A stretch of DNA of 64,000 nucleotides. It comes from Pseudooceanicola aestuarii (GTDB lineage: Bacteria; Pseudomonadota; Alphaproteobacteria; Rhodobacterales; Rhodobacteraceae). Location: positions 496,001 through 560,000 of the forward strand of contig NZ_JAAFZC010000002.1 of assembly GCF_010614805.1 (NCBI RefSeq), read 5' to 3'. Within the stretch, counting starts at the first letter, position 1. Each line of letters starts with the position of its first letter. The notes below the pieces were generated by a model. It saw only the letters and a program-made list of their open reading frames with translations. It made no database searches and had not been told where the DNA came from. Of the stretch, positions 44,846-53,295 are shown piece by piece. A program made the position numbers and the translations under genes.

Positions 44846-45388
44846 ATGAAAGGCGTGATCTTTGTCGAACTGATCAAGATGGCAGAAGCGACATTTGGTG
44901 AAAAGACCGTCGATAGTGTTCTGGAAACGGCCGATCTTGCCAATGGGGGGGCCTATACGCGGGTCGGAAATTATCCTTGCGCCGAACTGGTGAAGATCGT
45001 GATGGCCTTCAGTGCCCATTCGGGGATCAGCGCCGATGCCCTGCAAACGAAGTTCGGCCATTGGATGATGCAGGTCTTCGTCACCCATTACCCGGAATTC
45101 TTCGTCGACAAGCCGGATGCCTTTGCGCTGCTCGAATCCGTGGATCAGGAAATCCACGTGGAGGTGCGGAAACTATACCCCGATGCCGAGCTGCCGCGAT
45201 TCGACACCCGGCGCCCCGCCAGTAACCATCTGGAAATGTTGTATTCTTCTCCCCGACCTCTGGATCCCTTCTGCCACGGCATGATCGAGGCCTGCCTTGA
45301 GCATTTCGGCGCTCCCGGCCAGATCACCCGCACAGCGCATCCCAGGCTGGAAAACACGACAACCTTTGACATTACCCTGACAAGGTGA
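44846..45388 (+). CDS. H-NOX haem-nitric-oxide/oxygen-binding protein
   Basis: 180 residues, one HNOB domain of normal length. His104 in EIHVEVRKLYPDAELP is the proximal haem ligand, and the YxSxR haem-propionate motif is YSSPR at 133-137. Stand-alone H-NOX proteins bind NO tightly and inhibit a partner kinase. The next gene, 13 bp on, is a hybrid histidine kinase, as in known H-NOX/HahK pairs. GGAAGGAA precedes the ATG. No distal-pocket Tyr is obvious by eye, which would favour NO over O2. Confidence 0.93.
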   Translation: MKGVIFVELIKMAEATFGEKTVDSVLETADLANGGAYTRVGNYPCAELVKIVMAFSAHSGISADALQTKFGHWMMQVFVTHYPEFFVDKPDAFALLESVDQEIHVEVRKLYPDAELPRFDTRRPASNHLEMLYSSPRPLDPFCHGMIEACLEHFGAPGQITRTAHPRLENTTTFDITLTR

Positions 45389-45401
45389 CCATCATTCCCC
45401 A

Positions 45402-47174
45402 ATGACAGACGCTTCTGACGACCGCGTATCCCGCTCCCGCCACGAACGCGAACTTCAGGCCCGCGCGGAGGCCGAAGCGCTTCTGGAGGAGAAGAGCCGC
45501 GAATTGTACCTGGCCAATCAGAAATTGGCGCAGCATACCGCGACACTGGAACAGGTGGTGCTGGAACGGACCGCCGAAATGCGCCTCGCGCTGGAGCGGG
45601 CAGAGGCGGCATCGACCGCCCGCAGCCGGTTTCTTGCGACCATGAGCCACGAGATCCGCACCCCGCTGGGCGGGCTTCTGGGCATGATCGACCTGTTGTC
45701 CATGGACGAACAGGATCCCCAGAAACTGGAATTGCTGAATTACGCGAAATCCGCCGGAGTAGGCCTGAGCCGTATCGTCAATGACGTGCTCGATTTTTCC
45801 AAGATGGAGGCCGGGGTTTTTCTGTTCGAGGAGGAAAACGTCGATCTTCGCGCCCTGATCGAGAGTATCCGGATATTCGTCGCCTCCCAGGAGCATGGCG
45901 CCGATCGCAAGGTCATCACCCGGATCGCCGACAACGTACCCAAGCTGTTTCTGGGTGATGCGACGCGGATTCGTCAGATCATTTCCAACCTGGTCAACAA
46001 TGCCCTGCGCTATTCCAACGACGGCCCCGTCATCGTCCGCGCCAGCGCCCGCGATCACGCCGGCAGCCTGCTGCTGAGGGTCGAGGTCGAGGATTTCGGC
46101 GTCGGCATTGCGGAATCCGAAATCGGAAACTTGTTCAAGGATTTCACCCAGATTGCCAACCCGCTCACCGCGGCCGCACAGGGCACCGGGCTGGGGCTGG
46201 CCATCTGCAAACGGATCATGAACGGCGTCGGCGGCACCATCTCCGTGGACAGCACCCTGGGCGAAGGCTCCACCTTCTGGTTCGAACTGCCGGTGGAGGT
46301 CGTCACCCATCCCGATGCCCAGGGGCTGGACGGCAGCACCACTGCACGCGCCCTGCCCCCCGGCGGCATCACCGGGCGCCGGGTGCTGATCGCAGAGGAC
46401 AACCTGATCAACCAGAAGTTGCTTCTGACCTATGCCGATCGCATGGGATTGAAAGCAGACCTGGCCGAAAACGGGCGTATCGCGCTGGAGAAATTCGCGC
46501 CGGGCAAGTATGATGTACTGCTCATGGACGTCGCCATGCCCGAGATGGACGGGCTGGAGGCGACGCGCCGCATCCGCGACAAATGGGCCGCAGGGCAGAT
46601 CCCGCCGATCCTTGCCCTGACCGCCCATGTCATGGACGCGATCGAGGATGAGGCAAGGCAGGTCGGCATCCACCAGATCGTGTCGAAACCCATCCCCTTC
46701 GAAGAGCTGAAGCAGGCGATCGAAACCGCCCTTTCCCCCGAAACCGGCCAGGTTCCCCCTCACCGGGAAGCCCCCTCCGCCAAGACGGCGGAGCACCCTG
46801 CCGCCGCCACAGCGCAGCGAATCCCGGACCGTCCCACCCTCGCCACGCTCATGTCCGAAGAAGCGCACGGAAAGCTCTTTGGCATTTTCGGCGCAGAGGG
46901 GCTGGCCGATCTTGCTTCCAAGTTCGTCAGCGACTCCAACGAGCGGATCGAGCTGCTGCTGGCGGCGGATGCGGCCGGTGACACCTACGAGGTCAGCCAG
47001 CAGGCCCACTCGTTGAAAGGTGCCTCCATCACCCTGGGCTTTGACGAGATGGCCGATTGGGCGCGGCAGATCGAACACCAGGAAACCCAGCGCCACAATG
47101 CCAGCGTCGCCGAAACCGCGCGGCGCTTCCAGGCTCGGCTACGGGAATTGCAAGCGGTGCTACCGCCCGCGTAG
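45402..47174 (+). CDS. Hybrid histidine kinase (HisKA-HATPase-REC-Hpt), H-NOX partner
   Basis: 590 residues in order: N-terminal coiled coil (15-75), HisKA with His83 in MSHEIRTPLGG, HATPase (N box near 195, GTGLGLAICK near 261), receiver with phospho-acceptor Asp376 in LLMDVAMPEMDG, and Hpt with His536 in QQAHSLKGAS. There is no sensor or membrane segment, so input must come from another protein, most simply the H-NOX encoded immediately before it. The relay can end on the receiver of the divergent phosphatase. Domain order matches HahK-type kinases. Confidence 0.92.
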   Translation: MTDASDDRVSRSRHERELQARAEAEALLEEKSRELYLANQKLAQHTATLEQVVLERTAEMRLALERAEAASTARSRFLATMSHEIRTPLGGLLGMIDLLSMDEQDPQKLELLNYAKSAGVGLSRIVNDVLDFSKMEAGVFLFEEENVDLRALIESIRIFVASQEHGADRKVITRIADNVPKLFLGDATRIRQIISNLVNNALRYSNDGPVIVRASARDHAGSLLLRVEVEDFGVGIAESEIGNLFKDFTQIANPLTAAAQGTGLGLAICKRIMNGVGGTISVDSTLGEGSTFWFELPVEVVTHPDAQGLDGSTTARALPPGGITGRRVLIAEDNLINQKLLLTYADRMGLKADLAENGRIALEKFAPGKYDVLLMDVAMPEMDGLEATRRIRDKWAAGQIPPILALTAHVMDAIEDEARQVGIHQIVSKPIPFEELKQAIETALSPETGQVPPHREAPSAKTAEHPAAATAQRIPDRPTLATLMSEEAHGKLFGIFGAEGLADLASKFVSDSNERIELLLAADAAGDTYEVSQQAHSLKGASITLGFDEMADWARQIEHQETQRHNASVAETARRFQARLRELQAVLPPA

Positions 47175-47188
47175 CCAGGAACGGATGG

Positions 47189-48709
47189 TCAGAAGGTAAG
47201 CTTGTAGGTCAGCGACAGGCTGCCATCGGTGAACCCACGCCCCGGATCCTTGCCCCTGTTCCAAGGCCAGCGGTTGTTGCTGTAGTTGTTGTAAGACAGC
47301 AGCCAATCGTCGTTGAACCGGTAGCTGGCGGTGTAGCTGAAATCGGGCTGGTAGGTATCCTGTTGGCCGGGCATGTAGAAATAGGTCGTGCCCCCGATGC
47401 GGAACCTCTTGGTCACGGCATAGCCGCAGGACAGGTTCATGCTGTTCTCCGCCGGCAAAGGCAGCCCGATGCTGGCGTTGCAAACCACGTTCGTGTCATT
47501 TGGCAATCGCAGAGGCGGCAGCTTGTAGCTGGCGCGCAGGTCGCCATCCAGCAGGCCGTTTACCCCGCCATCCACGCCGGAAAACCGCGCGGTGTAATTG
47601 CTGTAGCCCAGGCTCAACCGGTCACTGATCCGGTAGGTGAAAGCATAGCTGTAATCCGGATCAGAGGCCGCCTGATCCTCTGGTGTCAGGTAGCCGATAA
47701 GCGACAGGCGCATCGACAGCCGTTCGGAAAATCGGGCGCTGCACCCCAGGCTGACGCGCGGCTTGGCCGGTCCGCGCTCCGCCGCATCGGGGTGCAGGAA
47801 TGCCAGGCTGGTGGTCCCGGTCAGCGAGCAATTGACCTTGTACCGGTCAAACAGGGTCTCTGCCTCCTCCGGGGTATTGACGGCCACCGCCTCCGCCGTC
47901 GGTGCCGGGGGAGCGGCGGCAACCCGCGAGGCCGGGGCGCCGGGCCTCGCGGCAGGTGCGGGCCGGACGGGCGGCAGGGCCAGTGGCTCGGTCGGTTGCG
48001 CGCAGGCGGAGGGCAGGAACGGCGCCGTCTCGGAACAGACAGGATCCGCCACCGCCTGCGGCGCGCGGAGACCCACCGCCGCCGGCCCGATCGGCGCGGT
48101 CGCGGGCGGGCCCGGGGCGTCCGGGGATTGCGGCGGCGGAGAGACGCTTTCCACCAGGGGCGCAGCCGGGCGTTCGGGTAACGAAGGCGGCGCTGGCGCA
48201 GGTGGCGGAGGCGGCGGGGCGGTGCCGGCCAGCAGCCACTGCGCCAGGAAGCGCGCCGCGCTGTCCAATGCGCCATCCTCGGGCAGGTCGGGGCGCGCCC
48301 CGGTCCCCACCGGCACTTCCATCACGCGGCCCTCTGCCGTTGCCACCCGACAGGCCGCCCCCGCCACGCAGGTCAGCCGGGCCCGCACCCGGGCGCGGTC
48401 GGCGTCATCCATCAGCTTGGCCGTCCCGTCGGGGTAGAACACGTAGCTCCAGCGCCCCAATGTCCCACGCTGGTACCGCGCCCAGGCCAGCGCACTGGGA
48501 ATATCGACAAAGATCTCGCGCGCATCGGGAGTGGCGAGGACGGCGGTATTCACATAGGCGACGCCCGGAGGGGCAAACGGCGGCTCCGCCGTCTGCTCCT
48601 GCCCGGTGATGGCTGTGGCAAGGCAACTGCCCAGCAACAGCCCCAACGCCCCCGGCCGCGCAAGGCCAAGCCGGTGCCACGCCTGATTCTCGCGCATCCT
48701 GTCGGGCAT
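47189..48709 (-). CDS. Outer-membrane beta-barrel protein with export-type N-terminal domain
   Basis: 506 residues: signal peptide (about 15-37), an N-terminal domain with FVDIPSALAWARYQ and WSYVFYPDGTAKLM, a long Pro/Ala-rich linker (about 165-300), and a C-terminal barrel of amphipathic strands ending in Phe (YKLTF), as outer-membrane proteins do. The N-terminal domain is like that of the periplasmic protein at 35649-36443, linking it to the polysaccharide operon; it could be the missing outer-membrane exit. It is convergent with the kinase gene. The start could also be the ATG at 48697. Confidence 0.65.
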   Translation of the reverse strand: MPDRMRENQAWHRLGLARPGALGLLLGSCLATAITGQEQTAEPPFAPPGVAYVNTAVLATPDAREIFVDIPSALAWARYQRGTLGRWSYVFYPDGTAKLMDDADRARVRARLTCVAGAACRVATAEGRVMEVPVGTGARPDLPEDGALDSAARFLAQWLLAGTAPPPPPPAPAPPSLPERPAAPLVESVSPPPQSPDAPGPPATAPIGPAAVGLRAPQAVADPVCSETAPFLPSACAQPTEPLALPPVRPAPAARPGAPASRVAAAPPAPTAEAVAVNTPEEAETLFDRYKVNCSLTGTTSLAFLHPDAAERGPAKPRVSLGCSARFSERLSMRLSLIGYLTPEDQAASDPDYSYAFTYRISDRLSLGYSNYTARFSGVDGGVNGLLDGDLRASYKLPPLRLPNDTNVVCNASIGLPLPAENSMNLSCGYAVTKRFRIGGTTYFYMPGQQDTYQPDFSYTASYRFNDDWLLSYNNYSNNRWPWNRGKDPGRGFTDGSLSLTYKLTF

Positions 48710-48899
48710 GGGGCGCCGCTTCCCTCTGGTGCCGCAGCGGTGAGCCGGGGTCGCCGGGCGCTGCGCATGACTTCGACCATCAATTACCAGCCCGAGGCTA
48801 GTCGACAGATCTGACCGGCGCAATCAGCGCCCGCCATCCGCGCGCCCCGGCGGCGCCCGATGCACAGGGGACAGGCGGGCAGCCGCACGCGGAATCCGC

Positions 48900-49022
48900 G
48901 GCTACGCCTCGAAGTTCAACGGCCGCGATCAGGATCGACAGGGCGGAGCCGGCGGCCCCCGCCTCTGTCGGAGTGAAGATCCCCACCAGAAGCCCGCCGA
49001 AAACACCGAAAATCAACAACAG
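48900..49022 (-). pseudogene. Remnant of a TRAP large-permease (dctM) gene
   Basis: A minus-strand segment reads LLLIFGVFGGLLVGIFTPTEAGAAGSALSIL, matching the conserved FTPTEA helix of DctM, then loses similarity. An in-frame stop lies just upstream (49053-49055), and neither the rest of the permease nor a partner subunit is present. Boundaries are approximate. Confidence 0.6.
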
Positions 49023-49064
49023 GCATGGGGTGTGATATCTTTCCCGATTTAGTCATTGTCCTTG

Positions 49065-49086
49065 GTAATTGATTGTTTACAATTAC
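49065..49086. promoter_or_regulatory. Orphan palindromic operator
   Basis: GTAATTG-N8-CAATTAC in an AT-rich pocket of the 495-bp gap between the outer-membrane protein and LysR genes. The geometry suits a GntR- or LysR-type dimer. It lies upstream of the dctM remnant and may be a relic of its promoter. Apart from the remnant and this site the gap shows nothing. Confidence 0.5.
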
Positions 49087-49204
49087 GTTTCATCAATTTC
49101 CGGTGCCAAACCCCATCCAAGGTTCGCGCAGCCGATCCCGCGCCCCCTGCCCCGCAGCCTGCACCGTGGCTGCGCGGATCTGTGGCGGGACGCAAGGGGG
49201 GCGA

Positions 49205-50173
49205 TCAGCGGTAGGTGCGCTGCTCGATCGGGGTGGATTCGATGGCTTGGTGCAGCTCTGCCAACAGCATCTCTTCGGCGCGGTTGCGGATCGTGCGCGG
49301 GTTCCAGACGACATGAACGTCGATGGCGGGCAGATCGGTGTAGGGGGGCACTTGCCACAGCACGCCTTCGGCGACGTCGCGAGCGGCGACGTGAACGGGC
49401 AGCGGGCCGATGCCGAGGCCGGCGATGATCATGCGCCGGACCTCCTCCAGATGGCTGGAAATTCCGGTGATGTCCGGGCCCATCTGCGCCTGGGCCCGCA
49501 GCAGCGTCACGGGTTTGAGAACATCGTGAAGACGATCTGTTTCGAAACTGACGGAGCCATGGCCAGCCAGGTCGGTGATCTTCAGGTCCGGGCGGCCGAA
49601 CAGCGGATGCGGCGGGCCGCAGAACAGGCCGAAGAATTCGCGATACAGGCGACGGTATTCCAGTTTGGGGTCGTGGGCCTTGACCAGGCACAGCGCAAAG
49701 GAGGCGCGTTTCGCCGCCACCTCCTCCACCGCGTCGGCACTGGGGCGAACCTCCACCGCGACGCTGGCGCGGGGATGGGCGGCGTGGAACCGTTCCAACG
49801 CCTGATCGAACAGCGGGCAGACGACGTGACTGGCCACCGCGATGCTGACATGGCCCTGTACGTCATCGGTCAGATCACGCAACAGTGTTGACAGGCGCAA
49901 GACCGAACCGTGGATTTCCACCGCTTCGTGATAGAGCAGCGTCCCCGCCTCCGTCAGATCATAGCGTCCGGGCGAGCGGTCGATCAGTTTGCGCCCGACG
50001 GTGTCCTCCAGCTTCTTCAATGCGGCCGAGACCGAAGGCTGTTTCAGCCGCAGCCGCGCGGCGGCATCGGTGATCGAATGGCTGTCGGCCAGCACAACGA
50101 AGGTGCGCAGCAGGTTCCAGTCCAGTTCTCGTGAAATCCGGTCGGGATCAAAGCGGCCGCCGCGCTGCGCCAT
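49205..50173 (-). CDS. LysR family transcriptional regulator
   Basis: 322 residues: N-terminal winged helix (about 18-77, LLRTFVVLADSHSITDAAARL then KQPSVSAALKKLEDTVGRKL) and a substrate-binding-like effector domain. ATG 50173 is preceded by AGGTG. It is divergent, across 95 bp, from the polyamine-type ABC importer operon and most likely activates it. The gap contains ATCTAT/ATAGAT repeats that could form the T-N11-A site. Confidence 0.93.
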   Translation of the reverse strand: MAQRGGRFDPDRISRELDWNLLRTFVVLADSHSITDAAARLRLKQPSVSAALKKLEDTVGRKLIDRSPGRYDLTEAGTLLYHEAVEIHGSVLRLSTLLRDLTDDVQGHVSIAVASHVVCPLFDQALERFHAAHPRASVAVEVRPSADAVEEVAAKRASFALCLVKAHDPKLEYRRLYREFFGLFCGPPHPLFGRPDLKITDLAGHGSVSFETDRLHDVLKPVTLLRAQAQMGPDITGISSHLEEVRRMIIAGLGIGPLPVHVAARDVAEGVLWQVPPYTDLPAIDVHVVWNPRTIRNRAEEMLLAELHQAIESTPIEQRTYR

Positions 50174-50268
50174 AGATAGCACCTATATCGAAGATTGAAC
50201 GTATCTATTTGATCTATGCTTTCGGCTTTCGCAAGCTGACGTCAACCCAACGTCAACAGAGTTCCCGC

Positions 50269-51135
50269 ATGTCCGTCGAAGCACGCGAAGCCCGCCAACC
50301 GTGGATCCTGCTGTCCCCTGCCCTTACGGCGGTGGGACTGCTGCTGTTCGTGCCGCTGATGTTCATCGTGGTCTACAGCTTCTGGCTGCGCACAGCGACA
50401 GGGGCGGACGTGGCGGGGTTTCACCTCGACAATTGGGCAGAGGCGCTGACCGATGCCTTCTACCGCGACATCCTGCTGAACACGCTGAAAATCGCCGCGA
50501 TCACCACGGCGGTCTGTGCGCTGATGGGCTATCCGGCGGCCTATTTCATCGCCCGTTCGCAAGGGAACAAGGCATTGTTGCTGCTGTTGTTGATGCTGCC
50601 GTTCTGGATCAGCTACATTATCCGCACGATGAGCTGGATCAACATTCTGGGCGTGTCCGGCGCGCTGAACGGGATGCTGCTGTGGGCGGGGCTGATCCAG
50701 GAACCGATCCAGATGCTTTACAACGAGGTCACCGTGATCCTGGGGCTGGTGCATTTCCTGCTGCCCTTCATGGTGCTGAACATCTTTGTCAGTCTCGACG
50801 GCATCGACACCACGCTGGAGGACGCCGCCAATTCGCTGGGCGCGACACGCTGGCAGGCCTTTGTGCAGGTGACATTGCCATTGTCGCTGCCGGGCCTCGC
50901 CGCCGGGGGGCTGCTGTGTTTCGTGCTGGGCGCGGGCACCTATATCACGCCGCTGGTGCTGGGCGGGCCGACCGACGCCATGTTCGCCAATCTGGTATTC
51001 GAAGCGATCATCACGCAGCTGAACTGGCCATTGGGATCGGCGCTGTCGCTGATGCTGCTGGCGGTGCTGGGCACTCTGGTGGTGATCTACAACCGCTATC
51101 TGGGCATGGCCCAGCTGATGAAGGGGTTGGGTTGA
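50269..51135 (+). CDS. ABC transporter permease, PotB-like
   Basis: 288 residues with six membrane helices and the EAA-loop LEDAANSLGATRWQAFVQVTLPLS (about 200-223) that contacts the ATPase. It is the first permease of a spermidine/putrescine-type importer whose second permease, binding protein and ATPase follow in order. ATG 50269 is chosen over an in-frame upstream start that would add a Gln/Arg tail. Confidence 0.93.
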   Translation: MSVEAREARQPWILLSPALTAVGLLLFVPLMFIVVYSFWLRTATGADVAGFHLDNWAEALTDAFYRDILLNTLKIAAITTAVCALMGYPAAYFIARSQGNKALLLLLLMLPFWISYIIRTMSWINILGVSGALNGMLLWAGLIQEPIQMLYNEVTVILGLVHFLLPFMVLNIFVSLDGIDTTLEDAANSLGATRWQAFVQVTLPLSLPGLAAGGLLCFVLGAGTYITPLVLGGPTDAMFANLVFEAIITQLNWPLGSALSLMLLAVLGTLVVIYNRYLGMAQLMKGLG

Positions 51136-51205
51136 TGACCGGGACGGAACGCACGGCACCGTGTCGCGCACGGGCAAGCGCGACACGGGCAAGGGGAGCA
51201 CGGGC

Positions 51206-51997
51206 ATGAACTGGGGCTGGCAGATGATCCGGGGCTACGCGATCCTCGTTTACCTCTTCATGTTCCTGCCGGTCGCGGTGGTTGTCCTGCTCAGCTTCAA
51301 CGCCTCGCAATTCGGCAGCTTCCCGATGACCGGTCTGTCGCTGCGCTGGTTCGTGGAACTGGCGCAGAACGATGCGATCCTGCGGGCCTTTCGCACCTCT
51401 GTCGTGCTGGGGCTGATGACAGCGGCGATTTCCACCACGTTGGGGGTTCTGGCCAGTCTGGCGCTGGTGCGCTACCGGCTGCCGGGTGCCAACATGATCT
51501 CCACCCTGCTGATCGCACCCATTCTGGTGCCGGAGGTGGTATTGGCCGTGGCGCTGCTGTTGTTCCTGAATTTCCTCGGCGTGAACAAAAGCTTTGCCCT
51601 GCTGCTGTTCGGACATGTGATCTTTACCCTGCCCTTTGTCATCCTGGTGGTGCAGGCGCGCCTTGTCTCCATCCGCCGCGACGTGGAGGAGGCCGCGATG
51701 AGCCTTGGCGCCTCCCCGCTTCAGACCTTTTTTCAGGTGACGCTGCCGCTGATGATGCCGGCGGTCCTGGCCGGTGCGCTGTTCGCGTTCACCATCAGTT
51801 TCGACGACATCACCGGCACGCTGTTCTGGAAACCCGGCGGGGTGGAGACAGTGCCGACGCAGATCTTTGCCATGCTGCGCAATTCGATTTCCCCCGAGAT
51901 CAACGCCCTGGGCACGGTGATGATCGTGATGACCGTGGGCCTGCCCCTTCTCGGCGCCGCAATGGCGCGCAGTCTTTCCAGAAAAAGCGGCGCATGA
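51206..51997 (+). CDS. ABC transporter permease, PotC-like
   Basis: 263 residues, six helices, EAA loop VEEAAMSLGASPLQTFFQVTLPLM near residues 165-188. AAGGGGAG lies before ATG 51206. It pairs with the PotB-like permease; the two are 70 bp apart. Confidence 0.93.
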   Translation: MNWGWQMIRGYAILVYLFMFLPVAVVVLLSFNASQFGSFPMTGLSLRWFVELAQNDAILRAFRTSVVLGLMTAAISTTLGVLASLALVRYRLPGANMISTLLIAPILVPEVVLAVALLLFLNFLGVNKSFALLLFGHVIFTLPFVILVVQARLVSIRRDVEEAAMSLGASPLQTFFQVTLPLMMPAVLAGALFAFTISFDDITGTLFWKPGGVETVPTQIFAMLRNSISPEINALGTVMIVMTVGLPLLGAAMARSLSRKSGA

Positions 51998-52043
51998 ACC
52001 GCTAAAGCCACCAACAGACCTTCGACCGACAAGGAGATATGAC

Positions 52044-53189
52044 ATGACCAAGATGGACGAGACCCGCCGCTATGAACGCCTGCGGGACCGCTACAGGAAC
52101 GGCGATCTGGATCGCCGCAGCTTCCTTGGCCTGCTGGGGGCGGCGGGCGCGGCCTACGGGCTGGTGACGCCCTATCGCGCGCTGGCCGCCGAGGTCAGCC
52201 AGGTGCGGTTCGACGGCTGGGGCGGCGTGGTGTCCGAGGCATTGCGCAAGAACGCCTTTGACCCGTTCACCGCCGACACCGGGATCGAGGTGGTCGATGG
52301 TACCTTCGGCGGCGGGGACGAATACCTCAGCCGCGTGAAGGCCAGCCAGCCGGGCGAATTCAACATCGCCCATCTGTCGGGCGTGTTCGACTATGCCCGC
52401 TACCACAATCTGGGCCTGACGGCCGAGCTGAACGAGGCGAATATCCCCAACCTCGAATATGTCATCCCCAAGCTGAACGACGTGTTTCGCGCCGTGACCG
52501 ACGGCAAACTGTCCTGCGTGCCCTACGATTACGGCACCACCGGCATCGCCTATAACCGCAAGTACATCTCGGACGAGGAGATGCAGGAAAAGGGCGCCAG
52601 GATCCTGATCGACGCCGCCCACGAGGGCAAGATCGCCGGCTGGTCCGACTGGCGCACGCGGATGTGGTACGCCGCCCTGCAAACCGATCAGAACCCCAAT
52701 GGCGCCACCGATGTCGAAGCCTGCTGGGACGCCGTGCGCCAGCACCGTGATCTCAGCCTGAAATACTGGGGATCGGGCGCCGAATTGATGAGCCTGCTGG
52801 CGGAGGAGGAAATCCACGTCACCGAAGGCTGGTCCGGGCGCATCTACGCCTTGCAGGAACAGGGCCACGACATCGGCTACATGGACCCGCCCAACGGGTT
52901 CGGCTGGCAGGAATGCATGTTCGTGATCAAGGGCTCGCCGCTGGAGGCCTGCGAGGCGCTGCTGAACTTCATGCTGGCGCCGGAGACCTCCATCGCGGTG
53001 GCCGAAGGGCAGAATTATCCGCCCGCGCTGGACCCGCAGAAGGTCGATCTGGGCGACAAGATCCCCACCCTGCCCGCCTTTGACCCCACGGGTACGTTGT
53101 CGGGGCTGACCTTCGCCGATCCGACCTATTGGAACGGTCACGAACAGGACTGGTCCAAGACGTTTGGCCGGGTGCAGAAAGGGTACTGA
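52044..53189 (+). CDS. Polyamine-type ABC solute-binding protein, PotD-like
   Basis: 381 residues with a twin-arginine-like signal (DRRSFLGLLGAAGAAYG) and the PotD/PotF fold: VRFDGWGG start, CVPYDYGTTGIAYNRK near residue 155, and WSGRIYALQEQGHDIGYMDP near 260. AAGGAG precedes the ATG. It captures a cationic amine or related ligand in the periplasm. Adjacent acetyl-polyamine-type enzymes support a polyamine, but ligand residues cannot be checked here. Confidence 0.9.
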   Translation: MTKMDETRRYERLRDRYRNGDLDRRSFLGLLGAAGAAYGLVTPYRALAAEVSQVRFDGWGGVVSEALRKNAFDPFTADTGIEVVDGTFGGGDEYLSRVKASQPGEFNIAHLSGVFDYARYHNLGLTAELNEANIPNLEYVIPKLNDVFRAVTDGKLSCVPYDYGTTGIAYNRKYISDEEMQEKGARILIDAAHEGKIAGWSDWRTRMWYAALQTDQNPNGATDVEACWDAVRQHRDLSLKYWGSGAELMSLLAEEEIHVTEGWSGRIYALQEQGHDIGYMDPPNGFGWQECMFVIKGSPLEACEALLNFMLAPETSIAVAEGQNYPPALDPQKVDLGDKIPTLPAFDPTGTLSGLTFADPTYWNGHEQDWSKTFGRVQKGY

Positions 53190-53295
53190 GCCCCGGACGT
53201 TCCGGCACCTCCCGGTTCCCCGCCCCCGCATGAATTGCGGCGGGCGGGGACCCACCGGCCCTCCCGGCCCCCACCAAACCGCGCAAGGACAGGCC

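Noticed and set aside
45372..47096. 574-codon minus-strand frame
   Set aside because: Antisense to the hybrid kinase, whose domains are all clear on the plus strand.
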